A DNA stretch of 64,000 nt, taken from contig NZ_FRBQ01000007.1 of assembly GCF_900142655.1 (NCBI RefSeq), forward strand, positions 158,855 through 222,854, given 5' to 3'. Every line of letters starts with the position of its first letter. The first letter of the stretch is position 1. This document shows, piece after piece, positions 48,195 to 56,748 of the stretch. The position numbers and the translations under genes were made by a program. The notes below the pieces were generated by a model, which was not told the origin of the DNA, did not search any database, and was given only the letters and a program-made list of their open reading frames with translations. The stretch is from Phytopseudomonas punonensis. GTDB taxonomy: Bacteria > Pseudomonadota > Gammaproteobacteria > Pseudomonadales > Pseudomonadaceae.

Positions 48195-49259
48195 ATGTAC
48201 CCGAAAAATGCCTGGTATGTAGCCTGCACACCCGACGAGATCGCCGAAAAGCCTCTGGGCCGGCAGATCTGCGGGGAAAAGATCGTCTTCTACCGCGGCG
48301 CCGAAGGGCAGGTGGTAGCCCTCGAGGACTTCTGCCCACACCGCGGCGCGCCGCTGTCGCTCGGTTATGTCGAGAACGGCAACCTGATTTGTGGCTACCA
48401 CGGCCTGGAGATGGGCTGCGAAGGCAAGACCGTGGCCATGCCGGGTCAGCGCGTGCGTGGCTTCCCGGGCATCCGCGCCTTCGCGGCGGTGGAGCGCTAT
48501 GGCTTCATCTGGGTATGGACGGGCGATCAGGCGCTGGCCGACCCCGCCACCATCCACCACTTGGAATGGGCGGAAAACCCCGAATGGGCCTACGGCGGCG
48601 GTCTGTTTCATATCAACTGCGATTACCGCCTGATGATCGACAACCTGATGGACCTGACCCACGAGACCTACGTGCATGCCTCGAGCATCGGCCAGAAGGA
48701 AATCGACGAAGCGCCGCCGGTCACCAAGGTCGAAGGCGACGAGGTGATCACCAGCCGGCATATGGAAAACATCATGGCCCCGCCCTTCTGGCGCATGGCG
48801 CTGCGCGGCAACGGCCTGGCCGACGACGTGCCGGTGGATCGCTGGCAGATCTGCCGCTTCAACCCGCCCAGCCACGTGATGATCGAGGTCGGCGTGGCCC
48901 ACGCCGGCCATGGCGGCTACGAAGCGCCGGCCGATGCCAAGGCGGCGAGCATCGTGGTCGACTTCATCACCCCGGAAAGCGAGACCTCGATCTGGTACTT
49001 CTGGGGCATGGCGCGCAGCTTCAAGCCCGAGGACCAGGCGCTGACCGACAGCATCCGTGAAGGCCAGGGCAAGATTTTCAGCGAAGACCTGGAGATGCTC
49101 GAACGCCAGCAGCGCAACCTGCTCTGGCAGCCCGAACGGCAGTTGCTCAAGCTCAATATCGACGCTGGCGGCGTGCAGTCACGCCGGATCATTGAGCGCC
49201 TGCTTGCCGAAGAGCAGGCCCTCGCCGCCCAGAAAATCGACGTCCGCCAGGTCGGCTGA
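48195..49259 (+). CDS. vanA: Vanillate O-demethylase oxygenase subunit
   Basis: VanA is the Rieske non-haem iron oxygenase that removes the methyl of vanillate as formaldehyde, giving protocatechuate. The 354-residue protein has the Rieske cluster ligands Cys47/His49 (FCPHRG) and Cys66/His69 (CGYHG), and mononuclear iron histidines His156 and His161 with a nearby aspartate (DLTHETYVH). ATG 48195 is chosen for its GAGG ribosome site; a frame open from 48159 would start inside the VanR operator. It is followed 62 bp later by its reductase gene vanB. Confidence 0.97.
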   Translation: MYPKNAWYVACTPDEIAEKPLGRQICGEKIVFYRGAEGQVVALEDFCPHRGAPLSLGYVENGNLICGYHGLEMGCEGKTVAMPGQRVRGFPGIRAFAAVERYGFIWVWTGDQALADPATIHHLEWAENPEWAYGGGLFHINCDYRLMIDNLMDLTHETYVHASSIGQKEIDEAPPVTKVEGDEVITSRHMENIMAPPFWRMALRGNGLADDVPVDRWQICRFNPPSHVMIEVGVAHAGHGGYEAPADAKAASIVVDFITPESETSIWYFWGMARSFKPEDQALTDSIREGQGKIFSEDLEMLERQQRNLLWQPERQLLKLNIDAGGVQSRRIIERLLAEEQALAAQKIDVRQVG

Positions 49260-49321
49260 TTCAGCGACTGCACCGCTCGCCGCCCGTGCAGCGAGCGCAA
49301 GCCTTTCACGAGAGCGCCACC

Positions 49322-50269
49322 ATGATCGACGTCATCGTCACATCCATCGAGCAGCAGGCCCAGGACATTCTCGGCTTCGAGCTGGCCCGCGAAGATGGCG
49401 AACCCCTGCCCGCCTTCAGCGCCGGTGCGCATATCGATGTGCACCTGCCGGACGGGCTGATCCGCCAATACTCGCTGTGCAACCACCCCGAGGAGCGGCA
49501 CCGTTACCAGATCGCCGTGCTGCGCAGTGCCGATTCGCGTGGCGGCTCCACCGCCATGCATGGCTTGCGGCAGGGCGTCCGGCTGAGCATCAGCGAGCCA
49601 CGCAACCTGTTCCCGCTGCAGCACGATGCCAAGCGCCATATGCTGATGGCCGGTGGCATCGGTATCACGCCGATCCTGTGCATGGCCGAACGCCTGAGCC
49701 ACACCGGCGGCGATTTCACCCTGCACTATTTCGCCCGTTCAGCGCAGCAAGCGGCGTTCGTCGAGCGCTTGCGCCAGGCGCCGTTCGCCGACCGCGTGCA
49801 CCTGCACTTCGATGACGGCGAGCCAGGCAAGCGCCCGGACACCGCCGCGCTGATCGGCCCGGCGGACCCGCACGCCCACCTGTACGTGTGCGGCCCGGGC
49901 GGTTTCATGGAACACGTGCTGGGCAGCGCCCGCGACCTGGGCTGGGCGAATGACAACCTGCACCGCGAGTACTTCAGCGCCGAGGCCGACGACCAGCCGA
50001 AGACCAGCTTCGAGATTCAGCTGGCCAGCAGCGGCGAGGTGCTGCAGGTACCGGACGGCGTCAGCGTGGTGGAAGTGCTGCGCGACATCGGCGTGGAAAT
50101 ACCCGTGTCCTGCGAGCAAGGCATCTGTGGCACCTGCCTGACCCGTGTACTCGACGGCGAACCGGATCACCGCGACCTGTTTCTCACCGAGGATGAACAG
50201 GCCGCCAATGATCAATTCACGCCCTGCTGTTCAAGGGCGAAAAGTGCGCGGCTGGTGTTGGATATCTGA
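49322..50269 (+). CDS. vanB: Vanillate O-demethylase reductase subunit
   Basis: VanB passes electrons from NADH through FMN and a plant-type 2Fe-2S cluster to VanA. The 315-residue protein has an FMN-binding barrel (RQYSLCN at about 55), an NAD domain (LMAGGIGITPILCMAE; YVCGPGGFM), and a C-terminal ferredoxin domain (CEQGICGTC...C). ATG 49322 is selected, since codons upstream to 49286 read through the vanA-vanB gap. It ends the vanAB operon; a REP-like inverted repeat follows. Confidence 0.96.
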   Translation: MIDVIVTSIEQQAQDILGFELAREDGEPLPAFSAGAHIDVHLPDGLIRQYSLCNHPEERHRYQIAVLRSADSRGGSTAMHGLRQGVRLSISEPRNLFPLQHDAKRHMLMAGGIGITPILCMAERLSHTGGDFTLHYFARSAQQAAFVERLRQAPFADRVHLHFDDGEPGKRPDTAALIGPADPHAHLYVCGPGGFMEHVLGSARDLGWANDNLHREYFSAEADDQPKTSFEIQLASSGEVLQVPDGVSVVEVLRDIGVEIPVSCEQGICGTCLTRVLDGEPDHRDLFLTEDEQAANDQFTPCCSRAKSARLVLDI

Positions 50270-50295
50270 GCAATAGGCGGGATGCACCTGACGAA

Positions 50296-50362
50296 TGTGG
50301 GAGCGCGCCATGCGCGCGAAAAAATCGCGGGCATGGACTGGGCGTCCCCGCCCGCTCCCACA
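50296..50362. repeat. REP-like inverted repeat after vanB
   Basis: TGTGGGAGCG (50296-50305) and CGCTCCCACA (50353-50362) are the ends of a 67-bp palindromic unit containing GC-rich sub-repeats. It is a Pseudomonas REP-type pair in the convergent gap between vanB and the acetyltransferase gene. Confidence 0.8.
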
Positions 50363-50397
50363 GATACGGAGCAGATATCCAGATAAACGGAACGAAA

Positions 50398-50856
50398 TCA
50401 GCGGTCGAGCTGGCGGGCCATCACCAGAGTGCGTTCATCCCCTTCGACGACTTCGCGAATCACGGCATAGCCAAGAGCGGTATAGAACGGCACCGCCGTC
50501 AGCGAGGCAGGCACCCGCAATTGCCCCACGCCAGCGGCACGGGCCACTCCTTCGACATGCCTCATCAGCGCCTTGCCAACGCCGTGGCCCTGCCTCTCGG
50601 GCAGCACGAACACCGACCTGACCACATCCCCCGCCAGGCTCGCGGTGCCGACCACGCACTCTTCATCGAGCGCCACGAATACCTGCCGCGAGGCCAGCAG
50701 TGGACGCACGCCAGCAGCGTCGAAGTTGGCCGCTACCCGCTCGATCACCTCAGGTGAATAATCCTGGGCATTGCTGAGCCGCAGGGTCTGCACGATAAGC
50801 CGGCTGATCGCCTCGGCATCGCTGCCCAGTGCACGACGAATCTGCACCTCAGCCAT
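50398..50856 (-). CDS. GNAT-family N-acetyltransferase
   Basis: A 152-residue GNAT-fold enzyme with the acetyl-CoA loop PERQGHGVGKALMRHVEGVARAAG (about 89-112, Q/RxxGxG/A motif) and FYTALGY near the end. Its substrate is unknown. Its start overlaps the 3' end of vanR by eight bases, so it is translationally coupled to the regulator; nothing in the vanillate pathway requires acetylation. Confidence 0.85.
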   Translation of the reverse strand: MAEVQIRRALGSDAEAISRLIVQTLRLSNAQDYSPEVIERVAANFDAAGVRPLLASRQVFVALDEECVVGTASLAGDVVRSVFVLPERQGHGVGKALMRHVEGVARAAGVGQLRVPASLTAVPFYTALGYAVIREVVEGDERTLVMARQLDR

Positions 50857-51556
50857 CGCGCAATACGGTCATCGCCGCCTCGCCGCCCCCCTGCATGGCT
50901 CGGGCGTAGCGCAGGGTGGCATTGGCGTGCTCACGCATGATGCCTTCGGCGCGGGCGCCCTGGCCGTTGATCAAGGCGTCGTAAACAGCGTGATGCTGCA
51001 TGTGGGCGAAACTGAAGCGCCGGTATTCGCGGGGCATGTCATTGCCGTCCACGGCCAGGGAGCTGACCGAGGCGAATGGCAGGTGATCGTTGCGCGACAG
51101 CGCCACGGCAATGGCACTGTTGCCGCTGGCCTCGATGATTGCCTGGTGAAAGCGCTTGTTGAGGTCGTGGTAGATCTCCAGCTCCTCCATCACCACATGG
51201 CCCTTGTCGAACAGCCGATCGCCTTCCACCAGGCAGGCATGCAAGCGACTGCGAATAGCATCGGACAGCCCGCGCTCGGCCGCCTGGCGTGCGGCCAGCC
51301 CCTCCAGCACACCACGGACCTCGACCGCGCCGGCGATGTCCTCATCGGTCACCGCCCGCACCGTGTAGCCACGGCCCGGCGCCTTGCACAACAGGCCTTC
51401 CTGCTCGAGGGTGCGAAAGGCGATGCGGATCGGCGTGCGTGAGACCTGCAGCCGCTCTGCGGTAGGGATCTCGGCGATACGCTCACCGGCCGCCAGCTCG
51501 CCCGAAGCGATCATCTGCCGCAACGCTGCCAGTACCCGCTGTCCGGATTTGTACAT
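50849..51556 (-). CDS. vanR: GntR/FadR-family regulator VanR
   Basis: A 235-residue GntR protein: winged helix (about 1-70; AERLQVSRTPIRIAFRTLEQEGLL) and an FCD ligand domain (about 85-220; EVRGVLEGLAARQAAERG, FHQAIIEASGN, HHAVYDALINGQ with metal-type histidines). VanR represses vanAB until vanillate binds; here the perfect operator upstream of vanA supports the name. ATG 51556 (MYKSGQRVLAALRQ) is chosen; the frame open to 51688 overlaps the upstream gene. It lies 31 bp after the DUF4345 gene and overlaps the GNAT gene. Confidence 0.92.
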   Translation of the reverse strand: MYKSGQRVLAALRQMIASGELAAGERIAEIPTAERLQVSRTPIRIAFRTLEQEGLLCKAPGRGYTVRAVTDEDIAGAVEVRGVLEGLAARQAAERGLSDAIRSRLHACLVEGDRLFDKGHVVMEELEIYHDLNKRFHQAIIEASGNSAIAVALSRNDHLPFASVSSLAVDGNDMPREYRRFSFAHMQHHAVYDALINGQGARAEGIMREHANATLRYARAMQGGGEAAMTVLRDG

Positions 51557-51587
51557 CACGCCCTCGTCGCCTTTCTGAAGCGCCCAA

Positions 51588-51974
51588 TCATACCGCTGAC
51601 CAACGGCGTAGCGCCCAACCGGCAAGCCCCGCGGACACCACCTCGAAGAGAATTGCCCACAGGTTGAAGGTCTGCTGCGCGCCACCATCGAGCCACAGGC
51701 CGGCGATGCGCCCCAGCGCCAGGCTGCTGTAGAGCACCAGCAACAGCGTCAGGGCCGGGCGGGTCAGCTCATGGCGCGATAGGGCCAGCCCCAGAAACAC
51801 CGCCAGGCCGATCTGCAGCGCGCCGTAAAAAGCGCGTACATCGGTCACCGCGGCGGATTCCATCAACAGCATGCCGCTGACCGCGCCCATCTCCTGCGGC
51901 CGCAGAAAATAGGCGATGCCGAAACCGGCGAGCAGCAACACTTGCACGACGAGATAGAGACGGGCGTAGAGCAT
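51588..51974 (-). CDS. DUF4345-like small membrane protein
   Basis: A 128-residue hydrophobic protein with four predicted helices (about 5-22, 45-65, 70-95 and 105-122), resembling the DUF4345 family. ATG 51974 begins MLYARLYLVVQV; the seven codons upstream look non-coding. It lies between pobR (39 bp) and vanR (31 bp) on one strand. Function unknown; possibilities include a membrane partner in aromatic-acid uptake or stress, but no motif supports one. Confidence 0.65.
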   Translation of the reverse strand: MLYARLYLVVQVLLLAGFGIAYFLRPQEMGAVSGMLLMESAAVTDVRAFYGALQIGLAVFLGLALSRHELTRPALTLLLVLYSSLALGRIAGLWLDGGAQQTFNLWAILFEVVSAGLAGWALRRWSAV

Positions 51975-52013
51975 GGCGCAGTCCTCCTGGCACATGGGCA
52001 GAGCATAGGCCAG

Positions 52014-52880
52014 TCAGCGCTGCTGCCGAAAGGCGCTGGGCGTCTGGCCGGTCAGGCGTTTGAAGAAACGCGAGAAATACGCCGGTTCGGAAAACTGCAG
52101 CGCATCGGCGATCTGGCTGAGAGTCATCGACGAATACACCAGCAGGCGCTTGGCCTCCAGCAACTGGCGCTGATGCACCAGCGCCTGAGCGCTCTGCCCG
52201 GCGTAGCGGCGGGTCATGGTGTTGAGGTGTGCGGTGGTGATGCCCAGGCGCCGGGCGTATTCCTCGACCGACAGCTGCTCGCGAAAATGCTGCTCCACCA
52301 GGCGATTGAAAGCGGCCAGATGCTGCTCGCCACGCACCGGACGGTCGGCCGCCTGACGCACCAGCACCTGGCGGCCCAGCCAGACGGCGAGCACGCCGAC
52401 CAGCGACTGCAGCAGCAGGTTGCGGGCGGGTGCGCTCTGCCCGTACTCGCGGTCGATGGCGTCGAACAGGGTATCCAGATAGCCCTGATCATCACCCACC
52501 GGGTACAGCGCCGGTGCACTGAACACCGGGTGCTGGGCACCGAGATGGGCCTCCAGCTGTGCCACCAGCGGCGCCGCCAGGGTCAGCACGTAGCCGTCCA
52601 CGTCATCGGAAAACTGAAAGCCGTGCACGCACAGGGGCGGCAACACCTGCAGCGCCGCATCGTCGATGCGCGACTGCACGCCTTCCACTTCGATCAGCGC
52701 CGAGCCCTGGCGCAGATACAGCAGCTGCAGCAGATCCGGGTGGCGATGAGGCTCGATCACCCAGTCGTGCAGGCGGCTGCGCTTGGGAATCGACTCGCAG
52801 TGCAGCAGGTCGGGCGTTGGCCACTCCAGGGCATCGCCATACAGCTTGAATACCGGTACGGCGATCTGCTGCTGGCTCAT
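52014..52880 (-). CDS. pobR: AraC/XylS-family regulator of pobA
   Basis: A 288-residue protein with an N-terminal cupin-like ligand domain (about 1-150; EPHRHPDLLQLLYLRQGSALIEVEG) and a C-terminal AraC double helix-turn-helix (about 185-285; YARRLGITTAHLNTMTRRYAGQSAQALVHQ, SQIADALQFSEPAYFSRFFKRLTGQTPSAFR). It is divergent from pobA across 143 bp, the layout of AraC-type PobR/PobC, which activate pobA with 4-hydroxybenzoate. ATG 52880 has GGGAG upstream. It appears to head a four-gene run pobR-DUF4345-vanR-GNAT. Confidence 0.92.
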   Translation of the reverse strand: MSQQQIAVPVFKLYGDALEWPTPDLLHCESIPKRSRLHDWVIEPHRHPDLLQLLYLRQGSALIEVEGVQSRIDDAALQVLPPLCVHGFQFSDDVDGYVLTLAAPLVAQLEAHLGAQHPVFSAPALYPVGDDQGYLDTLFDAIDREYGQSAPARNLLLQSLVGVLAVWLGRQVLVRQAADRPVRGEQHLAAFNRLVEQHFREQLSVEEYARRLGITTAHLNTMTRRYAGQSAQALVHQRQLLEAKRLLVYSSMTLSQIADALQFSEPAYFSRFFKRLTGQTPSAFRQQR

Positions 52881-52918
52881 GACGGGCTCCCGAGGAAAAT
52901 GGCCGATAGGCGAACGGA

Positions 52919-52940
52919 GTTTATGAAAGTCCAAGTAAAC
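52919..52940. promoter_or_regulatory. Candidate PobR site between pobR and pobA
   Basis: GTTTA (52919-52923) and TAAAC (52936-52940) are inverted arms 22 bp end to end within the divergent region. The pobA leader also has a GACAACAA/CAACAATA stretch, one-mismatch to the Crc motif, beside its GAGG ribosome site (53013-53016). Confidence 0.35.
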
Positions 52941-53023
52941 GACGTGAATTTGCCTTATCCGCCGGCCTACACCAATCAAAAATACAAGCACAAAGGTCCA
53001 CACAACAATATCGAGGACAACAA

Positions 53024-54208
53024 ATGAAAACTTCCGTCGCCATTATCGGGGCCGGCCCCTCCGGCCTGCTGCTCGGCCAACTACTGCACAAAGCTGGCAT
53101 CGACACCGTGATTCTCGAACGCCAGAGCCCCGACTACGTGCTCGGCCGTATTCGCGCCGGGGTGCTCGAACAGGGCATGACCGACCTGCTGCGCGAAGCC
53201 GGCGTCGGTGCCCGTATGGACCGCGAAGGCCTGGTGCACGACGGTTTCGAACTGGCTTTCGACGGCCGCCGCGAGCGCATCGACCTCAAGAGCCTGACCG
53301 GCGGCAAGACGGTGATGATCTACGGCCAGACCGAAGTCACCCGCGACCTGATGGAGGCCCGCGAGGCGACTGGCGGCGTGACCCACTACGAGGTCAGTGA
53401 CGTACAACTGCACAACCTCAAGGACGGCGCGCCTTACCTCACTTACCATAAAGATGGCCAGGCACAGCGCCTGGACTGCGACTACATCGCCGGTTGCGAC
53501 GGCTACCATGGCGTGTCCCGGCAATCGATCCCCGCCGACACCCTCAAGGTGTTCGAGCGCGTCTACCCCTTCGGTTGGCTCGGCGTGCTGGCCGACACCC
53601 CCCCGGTGGCCGAGGAGCTGATCTACGCCAGCCACCCGCGCGGCTTCGCGCTGTGCAGCATGCGCTCGCCGACGCGCACCCGTTATTACGTGCAGGTCGA
53701 CGCCGACGAGAAGGTCGAAGATTGGCCCGACGAGCGCTTCTGGAGTGAGCTGAAAGCGCGTCTGCCGGCCGACACGGCGGCCAATCTGGTCACCGGGCCA
53801 TCCATCGAGAAAAGCATCGCGCCGCTGCGCAGCTTCGTAGTCGAGCCCATGCAGTACGGCAAGCTGTTCCTGCTTGGCGACGCCGCTCATATCGTGCCAC
53901 CGACCGGCGCCAAGGGCCTCAACCTGGCGGCCAGCGACGTCAGCACGCTGTACCGCATCCTGCTCAAGGTCTACCGCGAAGGCCGAAACGAGCTACTGGA
54001 ACGCTACTCGGCGATCTGCCTGCGGCGGATCTGGAAAGCCGAGCGTTTCTCCTGGTGGATGACCGGCCTGCTGCACAACTTCCCGGATACCGATGCCTTC
54101 ACCGCACGTATGCGCCAGACCGAACTGGATTACTTCGTGGGTTCCGAGGCGGGGCGCACCAGCATCGCCGAAAACTACGTGGGGCTGCCCTACGAGCCTA
54201 TCGAATAG
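53024..54208 (+). CDS. pobA: 4-Hydroxybenzoate 3-monooxygenase
   Basis: PobA is the FAD- and NADPH-dependent hydroxylase that turns 4-hydroxybenzoate into protocatechuate. At 394 residues it equals the P. fluorescens enzyme, and the active-site residues fall on the same numbers: Tyr201, Ser212, Arg214, Tyr222 and Tyr385. The dinucleotide fold GAGPSGLLLG is at 9-18 and the FAD motif LLGDAAHIVPPTGAKGLN near 283. It joins the p-coumarate branch (Fcs-Ech-Vdh produce 4-hydroxybenzoate) to the vanillate branch at protocatechuate. Confidence 0.98.
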   Translation: MKTSVAIIGAGPSGLLLGQLLHKAGIDTVILERQSPDYVLGRIRAGVLEQGMTDLLREAGVGARMDREGLVHDGFELAFDGRRERIDLKSLTGGKTVMIYGQTEVTRDLMEAREATGGVTHYEVSDVQLHNLKDGAPYLTYHKDGQAQRLDCDYIAGCDGYHGVSRQSIPADTLKVFERVYPFGWLGVLADTPPVAEELIYASHPRGFALCSMRSPTRTRYYVQVDADEKVEDWPDERFWSELKARLPADTAANLVTGPSIEKSIAPLRSFVVEPMQYGKLFLLGDAAHIVPPTGAKGLNLAASDVSTLYRILLKVYREGRNELLERYSAICLRRIWKAERFSWWMTGLLHNFPDTDAFTARMRQTELDYFVGSEAGRTSIAENYVGLPYEPIE

Positions 54209-54262
54209 ATAAACACCTGCTGGCGGCGCTATGCTCGCGAAAACACGCCGAGGATTTCCAGC

Positions 54263-54697
54263 ATGCGCCCACTGCTTCTTGTCGCCGGCCTGTTCGCCGG
54301 CTTCGCCCAGGCCGCCGAGCCGCTGACCATCGATGTACACCGCGATGCCAACTGCGGCTGTTGCAAGGGCTGGATCAGCCACTTGCAGGCCAACGGTTTC
54401 ACGGTCAACGACCATGTCGAGACCGACATGCACGGGGTCAAGGAACGTCTCGGCGTGCCCGAGCGCCTGGGCTCGTGCCATACCGGGGTGATCGACGGCA
54501 AATTCGTCGAAGGTCATGTGCCCGCCGCCGATATCCTCAAACTGCGTGAACGCCCCGATCTGCTCGGCATCGCCGCCCCCGGCATGCCCACCGGTGCGCC
54601 GGGCATGGAGCGCGGCAATATCCGCGATGCCTATCAGGTGATTGGATTGGACGCACAAGGCGGCGAAAGCGTGGTCAGTAGTTATCCGGGCAACTGA
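54263..54697 (+). CDS. DUF411 periplasmic metal-binding protein
   Basis: A 144-residue secreted protein with a signal peptide (cleavage probably after AQA, residue 17). The mature part begins with the DUF411 motif DANCGCCKGW, whose three cysteines may bind copper or another soft metal, then GSCHTGVIDGKFVEGHVPAADI, the other conserved block. DUF411 proteins often accompany copper-resistance genes, but none is nearby here. It precedes the zinc-peptidase gene by 26 bp and may be co-transcribed with it. Confidence 0.85.
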   Translation: MRPLLLVAGLFAGFAQAAEPLTIDVHRDANCGCCKGWISHLQANGFTVNDHVETDMHGVKERLGVPERLGSCHTGVIDGKFVEGHVPAADILKLRERPDLLGIAAPGMPTGAPGMERGNIRDAYQVIGLDAQGGESVVSSYPGN

Positions 54698-54723
54698 TTA
54701 GCCCCCACTGAAAGGATATCGCC

Positions 54724-55590
54724 ATGCGCTGGAAACGAGCTCGCCGTAGTGACAACGTGGTGGATGCACGCGGCGGCGGTGGCGGCATGCGCTTTGGCGG
54801 CGGGCGCGGCCTGAGCCTCGGCGGCATCGCCATCGTGGTGGTGGTGGGCTTGCTGATGGGCCAGGACCCGTTGCAGATTCTCGGCCAACTGGCCGGGCAA
54901 TCAGGCGGCTACACGACGACCCAGACGGATCGCCCTGCTGCCAACGACGAGCAGTCGGAGTTCGTGCGCGCGGTACTCGGCGACACCGAAGACACCTGGC
55001 GCACGATCTTCCAGGCCAACAGTCGCCAGTACCAGGACCCGAAACTGGTGCTGTTCGATGGCGGGGTGAACTCCGCCTGCGGTTTTGCCAACTCGGCGGT
55101 CGGCCCGTTCTATTGCCCGGGCGATAAACAGGTCTATCTGGACCTGAGCTTCTTTCGTGATCTGGAACAGCGCTATGGCGCGGCCGGCGATTTCGCCCAG
55201 GCCTATGTGATCGCCCATGAGGTCGGTCACCACGTGCAGACGCTGCTGGGCGTTTCCGCCAAGATCGATGCAGCCCGCCAGCGCGGTGAAATTCTGGAAG
55301 GCGCCAACGGCCTGCTGGTGCGCCAGGAACTGCAGGCCGACTGCCTGGCTGGCATCTGGGCGCACCACGCCCAGCAGCGCCTCGACTGGCTCGAACCTGG
55401 CGACCTGGAAGAAGCCCTGAACGCCGCCAATGCCATCGGCGATGATCGTCTGCAGCAACAGGCGCGCGGCCACGTGGTCCCGGACTCCTTCACCCACGGC
55501 ACCTCGGCGCAGCGTGTGCACTGGTTCACTACCGGGTTCGAAGGCGGCAAGGTTAGTGCCTGCGACACCTTTTCCAGCGCAAGGCTGTAA
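54724..55590 (+). CDS. YpfJ-type neutral zinc metallopeptidase
   Basis: A 288-residue protein of the YpfJ (putative neutral zinc metallopeptidase) family. The N-terminus is basic and glycine-rich (WKRARRSDNVVDARGGGGG), followed by one hydrophobic segment (about 33-46) that anchors it in the membrane, with the catalytic part outside. The zinc motif HEVGH is at 165-169 (helper sequence QAYVIAHEVGHHVQ), and family motifs SACGFANSAVGPFYCPGD and RQELQADCLAGIWAHH follow, giving the third ligand region. Substrate unknown. Confidence 0.9.
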   Translation: MRWKRARRSDNVVDARGGGGGMRFGGGRGLSLGGIAIVVVVGLLMGQDPLQILGQLAGQSGGYTTTQTDRPAANDEQSEFVRAVLGDTEDTWRTIFQANSRQYQDPKLVLFDGGVNSACGFANSAVGPFYCPGDKQVYLDLSFFRDLEQRYGAAGDFAQAYVIAHEVGHHVQTLLGVSAKIDAARQRGEILEGANGLLVRQELQADCLAGIWAHHAQQRLDWLEPGDLEEALNAANAIGDDRLQQQARGHVVPDSFTHGTSAQRVHWFTTGFEGGKVSACDTFSSARL

Positions 55591-55592
55591 GC

Positions 55593-55620
55593 CGCCAGCC
55601 CTGACTGGTCAGGGCTGGCG
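55593..55620 (+). terminator. Hairpin after the zinc-peptidase gene
   Basis: CGCCAGCCCTGAC (55593-55605) and GTCAGGGCTGGCG (55608-55620) make a perfect 13-base stem directly after the stop, separating it from the rml operon. No T-run is present. Confidence 0.65.
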
Positions 55621-55680
55621 CTGTACGCAAAAGCGCTCGGGCGGGCATACTTCACTTTTTAATGGCCAGGCACCTTTCAC

Positions 55681-56748
55681 ATGCGCATTCTCGTTACCGG
55701 CGGCGCCGGCTTCATCGGCTCGGCTTTGATCCGTCACCTGATCAACGACACCGATCATGAGGTGCTCAACCTCGACAAGCTGACCTACGCCGGCAACCTG
55801 GAATCGCTGCGCGAGGTCGAGAACAGCCCGCGCTATCGCTTCCTGCAAGCGGACATTGGCGATCAGCCTGCGGTAAGCGAGGCGCTACAAAGCTTCCAGC
55901 CCGACGCCATCATGCACCTGGCCGCCGAGTCCCACGTCGACCGCTCCATCGATGGCCCGGCGGCATTCATCCAGACCAATATCGTCGGCACCTATGCGTT
56001 GCTCGAAGCCACCCGCGCCTACTGGTCGACGCTGGATGAGCCCCGTCGCCAGGCGTTCCGCTTCCACCATATTTCCACCGACGAGGTATACGGCGATCTG
56101 CATGGCGCCGACGACCTGTTCACCGAAACCACGCCCTACGCACCCAGCTCGCCCTACTCGGCCAGCAAAGCGGCCTCGGACCATCTGGTGCGTGCCTGGC
56201 AGCGAACCTATGGCTTGCCGGTGCTGCTGACCAACTGCTCGAACAACTACGGCCCGTATCACTTCCCGGAAAAGCTGATCCCGCTGGTGATCCTCAATGC
56301 CCTGGATGGCAAGGCGCTGCCGGTGTACGGCAACGGCCAGCAGGTACGCGACTGGCTGTTCGTCGAGGATCATGCCCGTGCCTTGCTGCAGGTGGTGACC
56401 CGTGGCCAGGTCGGCGAGACCTACAACATCGGCGGCCACAACGAGCAGAAGAACCTCGATGTGGTGCATGCCATCTGCGACCTTCTCGACGAGCTGCAAC
56501 CCCGTACGGCAGGCTCCTACCGTGAGCAAGTCACCTTCGTCACCGACCGCCCCGGTCATGACCTGCGCTACGCCATCGACGCCAGCAAGATCGAACGTGA
56601 ACTGGGCTGGACGCCGGAAGAGACCTTCTCCAGCGGCCTGCGCAAAACCGTACGCTGGTACCTGGACAACCTCGACTGGTGCCGCCGCGTACAGGACGGC
56701 AGCTATCAGCGCGAACGACTCGGCGCCCCCAAGGAGCAACAACAGTGA
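55681..56748 (+). CDS. rmlB: dTDP-glucose 4,6-dehydratase
   Basis: RmlB performs the second step of dTDP-L-rhamnose synthesis, forming dTDP-4-keto-6-deoxyglucose. The 355-residue extended SDR protein has the NAD loop GGAGFIGSA, the catalytic set STDEVYGDLHG and YSASKAASDH (YxxxK), and NNYGPYHFPEKLIP. It is first of rmlBACD; the next gene overlaps its stop by four bases (GTGA). dTDP-rhamnose goes to LPS core and O-antigen or rhamnolipid. Confidence 0.97.
   Translation: MRILVTGGAGFIGSALIRHLINDTDHEVLNLDKLTYAGNLESLREVENSPRYRFLQADIGDQPAVSEALQSFQPDAIMHLAAESHVDRSIDGPAAFIQTNIVGTYALLEATRAYWSTLDEPRRQAFRFHHISTDEVYGDLHGADDLFTETTPYAPSSPYSASKAASDHLVRAWQRTYGLPVLLTNCSNNYGPYHFPEKLIPLVILNALDGKALPVYGNGQQVRDWLFVEDHARALLQVVTRGQVGETYNIGGHNEQKNLDVVHAICDLLDELQPRTAGSYREQVTFVTDRPGHDLRYAIDASKIERELGWTPEETFSSGLRKTVRWYLDNLDWCRRVQDGSYQRERLGAPKEQQQ

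Noticed and set aside
35709..54208. Aromatic region as an integrative element
   Set aside because: No integrase, transposase, tRNA junction or flanking direct repeats are seen, and base composition resembles the neighbours; only REP and MITE-like repeats occur.
54263..55590. Copper-resistance locus suggested by the DUF411 protein
   Set aside because: No copper exporter, oxidase or two-component system lies nearby; the single CxCC protein does not support a locus.
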